From the NCBI GenBank assembly GCA_003116975.1, contig BGKB01000155.1:1-64000 (forward strand): DNA of 64,000 nucleotides, read 5' to 3'. Made by a program: the position numbers and the translations under genes. The notes under the pieces are model-generated. The model was not told the DNA's origin, searched no databases, and was given only the letters and a program-made list of their open reading frames with translations. Numbering within the stretch: position 1 is the stretch's first letter; every line of letters begins with the position of its first letter. Below are positions 20,248 to 28,544 of this stretch, one piece after another. The DNA comes from Aurantiochytrium sp. KH105. Lineage: Eukaryota; Sar; Bigyra; Thraustochytrida; Thraustochytriidae.

Positions 20248-23200
20248 ATGAAGAGGCTGGCAGGCCCTCCGGGCCGACGAGCGCCGGACGAGGCTGCGCC
20301 GGCTGCGCCTTCACGTGTGATGAAATCGAATTCGCTTCAAGAGAAACCACAGCCGCAGCAGCCGCAGCGCCGACGAAGGCGAGGATTTCAGGCGCCCAAG
20401 CAACACGGAACCTTGACCAAGTACTTTTGCGCCAAGCCACCAGCTGAGTCAAAGGAAAGCAAGTCCAGCGAGCGTAAGCTGGGCACCTTTTTTGCACCAT
20501 CTTTGCCCTCTTCCTCTTCCTCTTCCTCTTCCTCTTCCTCCTCCTCCTCATCATCAGCATCTTCATTGTCATCCTCGTTTTCCAAGGGGACCGCTGCAGC
20601 AAAACCGAAAACAAAGACGTCCTCATTGACGCCGTCATCACGGAACGCATCGAAGCGCAACCAACTTCTCTTGCCACAAAAGTTCCGAAATAGCGAGGAG
20701 AGTTTCCAGGGACCGAGACCCTCTCGACTCGTATTCCCTTGCAAACTGACGGGACGACGCTTCCATCCCAATGCCATCTTCGTGGAAAGTGATCAACAAC
20801 CAAACGCCCAAAATGTCGAAGATCGAGAAGAAGCTGTCGTCTATTGGGAACGAGAGCCTGGGAACCGGTTCGATCGCAATGCCATCCTCGTCCGTAACGC
20901 CACGCATCAAGACATTGGCTACATTGAGCGCACTGACAGCGCGTACCTCGCAACGCTCCTCGACACAGAGGAGCTCGAGGTGGAGCATGCGGTGGTTCTG
21001 CGACCCAACGATCTCGCAAGCAAGGTGTATCCAATGCTTGCAGTATTCCGGATTCGCAGTCCAGGCGCCCTTACCCTTGCAGCAGACGCCTCGCGAGCTC
21101 GCGAGAATAGAACCACTGTTATCAACCTGGCCAACAGTAGTAGCAGCAGTAGCGCCGGATTTGCGAGCGCGCGATCCTTGGCAGGGCCAAGGAATTGCGG
21201 CGACTACAATGCAACTCGCAGTGTGCTTTCCCCTCGCTGCCAAGAGGCCCTCGATCAGTTGACAAGCGCGATCAACGAGCGAGACGCACGCAAGATGTTC
21301 AAGAGCCTATGCTTGAACGACAAAGCTGCGCTCGCAACGAAAAAACGCAAGGCTCAAAACGGCGCTCAGGCAACTCTGTTTGGCCCACAAATTATCAAGC
21401 GCCAACAGCAAGACGGGTCACGCGTTGCACGCAATTGCGAATTCTGGAACGCAAAGGCCTCCGCGCCGGTGCTTCAATCCCTCTTTGAGGCGGCTGCGTT
21501 TGACTTTGTTGATGTTTGGACGCGATTGCGTTGCGTGTGCCGCGCGTGGCGCGAGGTCATCGAGTCGCCGTCCTTTATGTCCATGCGCAAGGCGTACTGG
21601 AGAGCGCTCCATGGTGCCCGGAACCCGCTCTCCTTGCCTTCTCTTGGCCCGCAACCAGTCAATAATCTCGGCGACTTTGCTCAAGCTTTGCAAAGAGAGA
21701 GTCCATGGCTGACTGTCGAGCGTGCCGAGGCGCTCGCAAGACTTGCCGTCGAGGAGCACGATTCCGGTTGGCAACATTTTATAGCAAATCGCCAAGGCAA
21801 GGAAGACCAGCGGGGCGAGCTCCTCGTCTATCCCCTTTTATTGGGCGGCTCGCAAGTGCGTCTGCGTTTGCTCCAAGCTCTTCTTCCACGTCACGTGCGA
21901 GAAGCGCACCGTGCCGAACGCACAGAACTCGTGTATGCCCTCGTTCGCATCCTGCGCACGGGGCCTTGGGCCGGAAGTTCATACCGTTGGGCCTCCGTGC
22001 TGGTCGACATTGAGCACGGATTGTTTCTTCAGGAGAGGGCAACTGGACTGCTCGTGTCTTCACCCGAGCAAAGTTTCGTGCGAAGAGCAGATCCGAGCAA
22101 AGCGAGAACCTTGACTACCGAACAGCTTGCCATCGTGCAATCAAATCTCGCTGTTGGCGATGTCATTGTTGTCCGCGCTCTCGCGGGAACGGGTAAGACG
22201 ACTACCTTGGTAAATTACGCGCGTTTACGTCCGGAGACACGTTTCCTGTACTTGGCTTTTAACGTCAGTGTCGGTGAAGAAGCACGCACGTTGTTTCCAG
22301 AAAATGTCAAGTGCACGAACTTGCACAAACTCTCGTACGCTTGTGTGGGCCGCAAGTACAAGATCTCAGAGGACCTCGATGCTCGTGCAGTGCAGCAATG
22401 CGACGAGACCCGGGACTTGGAACATTTTACCGTCTTTAGTGTAGGCAAGACGAACCCAAGCGCTTCCGGTGCTTCGTCGCGCGTACTCCTGCGTTTGCCC
22501 AAGGAAAGAATGTGCAAGCTGGTCAAGCTGGCAGTGAACGCCTTTGTCGCATCTGCGGACCCCGAGCTTAGCAGCACGCATGCCGAATGCAGTGTGACGA
22601 CTCTCGATGAGGAAGATCGTGCCAAATATCGCGTGGATCCCGACGCACGGCTTGCCCCAGCGACAACAGACCTCACAAAGCTTGTCACCAAGCTGGCACG
22701 CAATGTGTGGGCGGCCATGTGTAGCAAGACGTTACCAATGTCCTCCAACGGGCATCTCAAGCTTTACCAGCTGCAATGCCCCGACCTGGCTCGCTCGTAC
22801 GATGTGATCATGTTGGACGAGGCCCAAGACTGCACGCCCTGTGCACGCGACTTGGTGATGCAGCAGCGCGGATGCGCTCGTATTCTCATTGGGGACCAGA
22901 ACCAAGCAATTTACCAGTTCATGGGCGCCCAAGACGCGCTCAACGTGAAAAAATACTATCCCGAGGCCCGCATTCGATCCTTCTTGCTATCGAGGTGTTT
23001 TCGTTTTGGCCCCAACGTCGCAGCCGTGGCCAATGGGATTTTGCAGCACTGCGCGCACACCTCGCAGATTCTGCTCGGTGCACGTCCACCTGCGGACGAG
23101 GCCGAGTATCCATGTGGTGTCAAGTGGGACTGCGAGGCCGGGGCCGACACGGCGCTTTTTGCGACGAGATATGAACAAGATGCGCAACGATCTGCAAACG

Positions 23201-24012
23201 CTCGTGCAAAAGGCACTGTTGCCTTCATTTCCCGCAGCAATCGTGGCTTGCTCGAGCATGCTCTTCGCGTTGCACACGATATGCCAAAAGCTCGTTTCGG
23301 TATTGTTGGGGGCCTCCAGGCATCCCCGCTCGCGACGCTCGCTGACCTTGCTCGCTTGGCATTGCGAAAGTTGAGTGAGGTGGAGAGCGCACTCGTGCGC
23401 AAATTCCAAAGTATCGATCAGGTTCGAGCGTTCGCGGCCAAGGCCAAAGAGTCTGACATGAGCACCCTGCTCGGATATCTCGACCAGATCGAGCCGGAAA
23501 CTGTGGTCAGTTTGTACGCGCGACTGCAGAAGCAAATTCAGCCCTGGAAGGAAGCACGATATGTCATGTCCACTGTCCACAAGGCCAAAGGTCTCGAGTT
23601 TGACAGTGTCTACCTCTTGTCGGATTTTCAGAATCTCGTTCACGTCGACGAACTTACACAGCAACTCAACATCGATTCCTCGGTGGACCCTGCCGAGATA
23701 AACCTATTGTACGTGGCTGTCACGCGCGCCAAGCGCGAGCTCTTTTTGAATCGCTCGCTTCGTGATTTGCAAGCTGCTCGTCCATATCTCGTGGCACCGA
23801 TTCTTCGAAGTTCAGACGCATCGACTGCCAAGAAAAAACAGCCTACGTGTCAAGAGTGTGGTAGCAAGCCCACCCTTGTCACGGACGGTCTCGAGCTTGC
23901 CTTTGAACTCCAGCATGTCGAGCGCAGAGACGTTCTGATGTGCGCTCGATGTGCAGGGATTGGCAAGAATCTTGAAGCTTCGGACCAAGCCACGCAATCC
24001 ACGCAACGGTAA
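20248..24012 (+). CDS. FBH1: FBH1-like F-box DNA helicase with an N-terminal HIRAN domain
   Basis: A 1254-residue UvrD/superfamily 1 helicase. A PIP-box-like peptide QHGTLTKYF (residues 52-60), as in PCNA-binding proteins, is followed by a poly-Ser tract. Residues about 155-255 match a HIRAN domain (FPCKLTGRRFHPNAIFV, then PGNRFDRNAILVRN and IGYIER), a fold that binds free 3' DNA ends in HLTF/Rad5. Residues about 408-445 look like an F-box (FDFVDVWTRLRCVCRAWREV). The helicase core has Walker A RALAGTGKTTTLV (Lys650), LDEAQDCTP (Asp857), the motif III-like GDQNQAIYQFMGA, HKAKGLEFDSVYLL and YVAVTRAKRELFL. A Cys-x2-Cys pair occurs twice near the C-terminus (CQECGS and CARC), possibly zinc-binding. 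FBH1 removes Rad51 and remodels forks as part of an SCF ligase; the same role is inferred. The first ATG of the frame is used. Confidence 0.9.
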   Translation: MKRLAGPPGRRAPDEAAPAAPSRVMKSNSLQEKPQPQQPQRRRRRGFQAPKQHGTLTKYFCAKPPAESKESKSSERKLGTFFAPSLPSSSSSSSSSSSSSSSSASSLSSSFSKGTAAAKPKTKTSSLTPSSRNASKRNQLLLPQKFRNSEESFQGPRPSRLVFPCKLTGRRFHPNAIFVESDQQPNAQNVEDREEAVVYWEREPGNRFDRNAILVRNATHQDIGYIERTDSAYLATLLDTEELEVEHAVVLRPNDLASKVYPMLAVFRIRSPGALTLAADASRARENRTTVINLANSSSSSSAGFASARSLAGPRNCGDYNATRSVLSPRCQEALDQLTSAINERDARKMFKSLCLNDKAALATKKRKAQNGAQATLFGPQIIKRQQQDGSRVARNCEFWNAKASAPVLQSLFEAAAFDFVDVWTRLRCVCRAWREVIESPSFMSMRKAYWRALHGARNPLSLPSLGPQPVNNLGDFAQALQRESPWLTVERAEALARLAVEEHDSGWQHFIANRQGKEDQRGELLVYPLLLGGSQVRLRLLQALLPRHVREAHRAERTELVYALVRILRTGPWAGSSYRWASVLVDIEHGLFLQERATGLLVSSPEQSFVRRADPSKARTLTTEQLAIVQSNLAVGDVIVVRALAGTGKTTTLVNYARLRPETRFLYLAFNVSVGEEARTLFPENVKCTNLHKLSYACVGRKYKISEDLDARAVQQCDETRDLEHFTVFSVGKTNPSASGASSRVLLRLPKERMCKLVKLAVNAFVASADPELSSTHAECSVTTLDEEDRAKYRVDPDARLAPATTDLTKLVTKLARNVWAAMCSKTLPMSSNGHLKLYQLQCPDLARSYDVIMLDEAQDCTPCARDLVMQQRGCARILIGDQNQAIYQFMGAQDALNVKKYYPEARIRSFLLSRCFRFGPNVAAVANGILQHCAHTSQILLGARPPADEAEYPCGVKWDCEAGADTALFATRYEQDAQRSANARAKGTVAFISRSNRGLLEHALRVAHDMPKARFGIVGGLQASPLATLADLARLALRKLSEVESALVRKFQSIDQVRAFAAKAKESDMSTLLGYLDQIEPETVVSLYARLQKQIQPWKEARYVMSTVHKAKGLEFDSVYLLSDFQNLVHVDELTQQLNIDSSVDPAEINLLYVAVTRAKRELFLNRSLRDLQAARPYLVAPILRSSDASTAKKKQPTCQECGSKPTLVTDGLELAFELQHVERRDVLMCARCAGIGKNLEASDQATQSTQR
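20508..20578 (+). repeat. Coding TCTTCC/TCATC repeat (poly-Ser)
   Basis: It encodes about 20 serines between the PIP-like peptide and the HIRAN domain, using TCC/TCT and then TCA/TCC codons. It is in frame and likely length-variable. Confidence 0.85.
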
Positions 24013-24342
24013 GAGTGCCTAACGTCGCGAGGCGAACACAGTCAGAACTACAGGGGGAATGGTATTTGAGCACATACACAACGATACGCTAAGGCGTTTG
24101 GCGCGCGACCGGCTAATAACTTCCGACTACATCAGAGCAAATCATTCTCTTTTATTCTTTCTCTTTTACTTCCAAGCCCTTGGCGCCACAACAGTCATCC
24201 ATTGTATGCGCCGCCGCAACTCGCATCGATATGCGCCCTCCCCATCATCGTGCGTCGTCGCGGTCGCGGCCGCTGAGTGAACAAGTAACATCAACGACCA
24301 CGCCCAAGTCGCATTCTCTGCAACCACGCCGTAATCGCGATC
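24013..24342. other. Intergenic region
   Basis: It lies between the helicase stop and the small candidate gene and has lower GC than average. A pyrimidine run ends in CCAAG near 24170, which could be a splice acceptor of an untranslated exon, but I cannot support it. No gene is seen. Confidence 0.4.
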
Positions 24343-24895
24343 ATGACAACGGTTCGTGTATACGGCTTGTTTGAAGAGATGCCCAAAGGCAAGTCGCTTC
24401 GCGCGAGCTTGTCGCGCTTGAGCTTTACGCGCAAGAAGGATGACGAGATTTTCTCCAAGGAAGCGCGTAAGATCATCGACCCACGCAGCATATCCCTGCG
24501 CGCCATCAAGGAACTCCGCGACGAGGTGCTCAGCGGAGAGGCCGCCCAAGGCGTTGAGCTGTATGGCCACGAGCAAATTCCACACAGTACTAATGAAAAC
24601 GAGATTTCCAGATGGAGCAGGAGCTGTTGAGTTCGTCTCGCCGTTCGTTATCAGCTGACCTGAAAACATCATTTCAGGCTTGACTTCGACGAAAGTGTGG
24701 ATACAATCTTCGGTAAGACGACCAGGTTTAACAAAAGAATTGCCAGGCCTTTACCGATTCATCGGTCAGCGCAACCCGGGCGTAGGTCTCTGTTCCTCAA
24801 GACAGAAGCATATTGTAGTTGTTCATCCGCAAGATGAGTCAGGCCGCAAATCGACATTGTTAGCAAGGCAAGCAGGTTCTTGCCGCCGAAAGTAA
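24343..24895 (+). CDS. Small hypothetical gene, possibly with four very short introns
   Basis: The ATG at 24343 starts MTTVRVYGLFEEMPKGKSLR, ordinary soluble-protein composition. Read through, the frame stops at 24630 after 95 codons. If GT...AG segments 24587-24611 (25 nt), 24643-24677 (35 nt), 24713-24746 (34 nt) and 24782-24805 (24 nt) are removed, one frame of 144 residues runs to a TAA at 24893-24895. Protein-like sequence then crosses each join (GAGAVEFVSPLDFDESVDTI; GLYRFIGQRNPGK; IVVVHPQDESG). Donors 3 and 4 are GTAAGA and GTAGGT, and intron 2 holds a CTGAC branch-like site. The fourth intron is a multiple of three and optional. Introns this short would be unusual, and a decayed gene with small indels is the main alternative. 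I recognise no family. Confidence 0.4.
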
Positions 24896-25110
24896 ATCGA
24901 GCGATCGACTCGCGAGCTGTAACTTGTTTGTTCAATCGTCAAAGAAGAAGTACTTTTTATTCTTTCGACGTAAAACGGGCAACGATTCATCGAAATGCTC
25001 ACAGCATACATGTGCGGTGAAAAGTGAAGGACACCACGCTCATTTTATTATAAATCACATAAATCTGTTTGGACGAAAGACTTTTTCATGTATGGCAATA
25101 CGAGTCAATT

Positions 25111-27519
25111 TTAAACGGGAGAGCAGCATCGCGCATTCGCTTTGTTGCCACGTCTCTTGCAACGAATCTTACTCTTTCCCGACTTTACTTGGTAATACAT
25201 TTTGGTGCCGCAGGAAGTAGCCGACCAAACCCATTTCTTGTTGATTTTGCAGTCATTCGAGGCGTCTTCATCAGCATTGAAGAGCTGGGCTCCGGAACAC
25301 ATGACAAAGCCCAGATTTTCGCAGACTTCTTCGGCCGATGCGAAGCTACCCTTTGAACATGAAGATGGAGTGACAAGTACCGTGCTACGCGGCACGTCCA
25401 CCGCGTCGTAACACGCAGGCTCGAGATTTTGCAAGGGTAGAAAGGCCCACGTACAATTGGCTACCTTGGCGCAGGCAAGCTTGGAGAGCGTGCCACACGC
25501 AAGCGAAGGATCGATGTCGTTGCATCTGTCATAGATCTGATCCCATATGCACTCTGGGCGCTGTTTACATTTCGACTTTTTCCCGTCCAATGACGCGCAC
25601 AAAATAGTTGGTGCACTCGTTGGCGCGAAGGACGGGGGTGTGATAGGAAAGGGTGTCGGCGCGAGGGTATTATTGAAGCTGGTAGAGCCGAGTCTGGCAA
25701 TAACGGGGCCATCTTTTGCTTCGACGAGCCTTGCAAATGTCTTGCCGTCTTCGTAGCTAATCGTCACGGAGAAGATGTCGACGCCTGGTCTTGCGCTATC
25801 GCTGGAGGTGATGGACCCGTTTTTGGCCTTGCTGCGAAAGATGACTGCCTTTGCGCCCATAGTTAGCGCGACTTCTGCTTGTTCGCAAGAGCCATTATAC
25901 TTTACGAGAACAACCTTTCCGCTGAGCATTTGGTCAGAGACTTGGCAAAGATTGGTTTCCGCGACAACAAGTTGGCCTACAATCGTAGTAGAGAGAGGAA
26001 AACCAACATAGAATGACTGCGCATAGTCGACGCAAAGCGCGTCGGCGCAAACTACGTTGGGTTCATTCATCACTGGCATCGTGGGTGCAAACGTTGGCGC
26101 AGTGGGGGATCTAGGTCCCCAAGGCGATTGTGCAAGAAGATTGGGCGTGCCTTCGCCTTCCAGTCCCGATAGGCGATCGGCCACTGCAAGATCGAAGAGT
26201 TCGCTTTGCGCGAGCGTTCTGTTTTTGCCGTGTTTCTCCAGGAGGAGGGCCGCAATACCGGCCACATGTGGAACAGACATGGAAGTCCCCGAACGGACGT
26301 CGGTGGCCGTAGTGCTCCCAATGTACGTCGAATTAATAAACCTCCCAGGTGCAAAGATGTCGACGCAACTACCATAGCTGGAAAACCATGCCATCTTGTC
26401 ATCACTCTGTGTAGCACCAACCGTGATGACGCCGCCATTTTGCCCGTTCCCGCCTGCTGAGGCGGGAGATGCTAGGCATGCGTTCTCATTTGAATTGCCG
26501 GCGGCAACGACAACGATCATTCCATTCTCGATTGCTTCTTGGCAGGCGTTGTTTTGTGCAAGGGAGACGACGCCACTTATGGATAACGAAATGACCGCGG
26601 ACTCGCCTGCAAATCGTGTCCTTTGATACTCGACGGCCGCTGCGACGCCTCGGATTGTAGTAGAACCGTAGCCCCTACCTCGCTCGTTTGCGATGCGAAT
26701 ACTGAGAACCGTGGCCTGCGGAGCCACTCCAAAGGTCTTTCCGGCGGCAATACCGGCGCAGTGCGTGCCATGGCCTCGAGGGTCATCTTCTTCGTGCGGG
26801 TAAAAGTCCTGGATCGCGTACGCTCGGCCTTCAAAATCCTCGTGCGCGAGGTTGACACCTGTGTCGAGAACGTAAATATTGATGCCTAGACCGGCATAGG
26901 ATGCGTTAAAGGGAGTCTCGCTAAGTGGCAGGTCTTTTTGGTCAATGCGGTCCAGTCCCCACGAAGGTGGTGCCGACAACGGCCCATCGTCGATGGTGAC
27001 TTCTGTGTCTTCTTCGACGTGGATCACCTTGTCGAGCGAGCTGACATAGTCTGCGAGCGCGGAAGTCCCGGAGAAGAAGACAAAGCACGACTTGACGGTC
27101 GTCGTCTCAAGCGTTTCGTCCTCGTCCTTTTCTTCTTGCCCGCTTTGATATAGCTGCGCTGCACGAAGCGCTTTCTTCTTTTGCCTCCACGATTTCACGA
27201 GCTCCGCGACCTCTGCGCACGCGAGGTCCGTGTTTTCGCTGTCCTCTACCTGCGCGATCCACGCGCTGCTGCTGCTGCTACTGCTGCTGCTGCTGCTGCT
27301 GCTGCTCTTCTCCGCGAGCGTCCTTCCGTTGGGCCTCGCGTTTTCCGAGTCCCAGGCGGCTTCAAGTTCTCCTTGCGCCGCGTCGTCCCACTTTTCCGGC
27401 GCCGTCCACAGCTCGCTGCGCGCCGCGGGGGCCGCGGAACCCGTCTCCGCGGCGGCGAGGGAGGCCGCCGCGAGGCCCGCGGCCGCCGCCGCCAGCAGCA
27501 GCGCGCGCGAGGCCGCCAT
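25111..27519 (-). CDS. Secreted subtilisin/proteinase K-like serine protease (S8) with PA and Cys-rich C-terminal regions
   Basis: An 802-residue preproprotease. Residues 1-24 are a signal peptide (MAASRALLLAAAAAGLAAAS). A poly-Ser run (72-85) lies in the linker before an I9-type propeptide (about 86-180, ending in VIHVEEDTEVTI). The catalytic domain (about 185-455) has Asp219 (YVLDTGVNLAHED), His250 (GHGTHCAGIAAG), oxyanion Asn342 (VVVAAGNSNENA) and Ser413 (SGTSMSVPHVAG), all intact. After a Pro/Thr linker (TAPTFAPTMPV) comes a PA-like segment (about 490-600, VVLVKYNGSCEQAEVALTMG). A second TPFPITPPSFAPTSAP linker follows, then a Cys-rich tail (CKQRPECIWDQIYDRC and similar). Fungal proteinase K enzymes are about 400 residues, so the C-terminal half is extra and probably binds a surface or substrate. 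It is likely extracellular or vacuolar. Confidence 0.93.
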   Translation of the reverse strand: MAASRALLLAAAAAGLAAASLAAAETGSAAPAARSELWTAPEKWDDAAQGELEAAWDSENARPNGRTLAEKSSSSSSSSSSSSSSAWIAQVEDSENTDLACAEVAELVKSWRQKKKALRAAQLYQSGQEEKDEDETLETTTVKSCFVFFSGTSALADYVSSLDKVIHVEEDTEVTIDDGPLSAPPSWGLDRIDQKDLPLSETPFNASYAGLGINIYVLDTGVNLAHEDFEGRAYAIQDFYPHEEDDPRGHGTHCAGIAAGKTFGVAPQATVLSIRIANERGRGYGSTTIRGVAAAVEYQRTRFAGESAVISLSISGVVSLAQNNACQEAIENGMIVVVAAGNSNENACLASPASAGGNGQNGGVITVGATQSDDKMAWFSSYGSCVDIFAPGRFINSTYIGSTTATDVRSGTSMSVPHVAGIAALLLEKHGKNRTLAQSELFDLAVADRLSGLEGEGTPNLLAQSPWGPRSPTAPTFAPTMPVMNEPNVVCADALCVDYAQSFYVGFPLSTTIVGQLVVAETNLCQVSDQMLSGKVVLVKYNGSCEQAEVALTMGAKAVIFRSKAKNGSITSSDSARPGVDIFSVTISYEDGKTFARLVEAKDGPVIARLGSTSFNNTLAPTPFPITPPSFAPTSAPTILCASLDGKKSKCKQRPECIWDQIYDRCNDIDPSLACGTLSKLACAKVANCTWAFLPLQNLEPACYDAVDVPRSTVLVTPSSCSKGSFASAEEVCENLGFVMCSGAQLFNADEDASNDCKINKKWVWSATSCGTKMYYQVKSGKSKIRCKRRGNKANARCCSPV
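27262..27308 (-). repeat. Coding CAG/AGC-type repeat (poly-Ser)
   Basis: A GCT/CTG run on the + strand reads as AGC serine codons in the protease gene, encoding Ser72-Ser85 between the signal peptide and the propeptide. A GTA/ACT unit interrupts it. Confidence 0.85.
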
Positions 27520-28544
27520 CGCCGCCGCGCGAGGCCGCCGCTTCGGGTCTGCAGCGGCGCGCGCGCGACCCGAGTCCGCGCTCGCCTCGTTTCGCCCGCC
27601 GTTTCGAGTTCTGTTGGAACGGCCGGAACGGGTCTTTCGGGTCTTTCAAGGTCATTTCTTTTCGTTTCGGGTCGAGGCCTCCGCACCCGCGCCGCTCGCT
27701 TCGATTCGAGCTGCCTGCGCCCGCGGGCTTGCTCGACTTCTGTCCCGCGCTTGCGAGGTCGGTGTCCGGCCTGCCCGCCGCCGCGACCCGCGCTGGCTCG
27801 CGTCGGCGGTCGGCCTGCGCGGCGGGTCGCCGCGAGATCGAGATTGCGGGGTCGACTTTTGATGGCCAGAGGAGGGAAGAAGGGGAAGGAGGGAGGGGCT
27901 GTTTTCGCCGCGGCTCTTTCTTCCTGCGACTGCGGAGCTGGCGGGCTCGAGCGCGTGCAAGCAAGCTATGCAAGCAAGCTATGCAACTTGATAGACGCCG
28001 TTTATCACGGGTCAGGAGAGGACGTCGTTGGGTGCAAGAGGAAGAAAGCAACGAATGCAGGAAGGGAAAACGTGGTGGTGGCCGGAGGCCGTGTGAGTTT
28101 GCAACCAGGCGGAGCGACCAAGGACGGGTGTATGAATACGCGAGTACGAAGGTCAGAACGTGCTGCGAAGCGGACGATGATCAGAGAAAAGAAGAAGAAG
28201 AAGAGGAAAGAATTCTCAGAGGCATCGAGAGAATGCCCAAGAGCGCAGCAAATGAAGCCATCCAAGGTAGTCTGTGCGGTGGCAGAGCTCGCGACTGCAG
28301 ATAGCCACCCAGCCAGCCACTCAGCCAGCCAGCTGCGACTGCAAGAACCTAAATCTTCAAATAAAAGAAAATGATGTTTTCCGATGCTTTCAAGAGGAAG
28401 AAAAATATGTAGGCCAGGCGCTCTCGCGCTCTGACTGATTGCTGACTGACTGCCTGGCTGGCTGGCCGACTAACTGCATGGCTGCACGACAGACGTACAA
28501 AAAGAGTCAGAAACTGACTGCTACGTATCCCATGGTATGTATGC
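27520..28544. other. Intergenic region upstream of the protease
   Basis: About 1 kb separates the protease start (-) from the DAHP synthase stop (-). It is GC-rich next to the protease and purine-rich near 28185-28215. Open frames on both strands are Arg/Ala low-complexity. It presumably carries the protease promoter and the synthase 3' end. Confidence 0.45.

Noticed and set aside
24166-24672. 168-residue minus-strand frame opposite the small candidate gene
   Set aside because: The + strand product has more protein-like charge pattern and extends coherently across splice-like joins; the minus frame has no recognisable motif.
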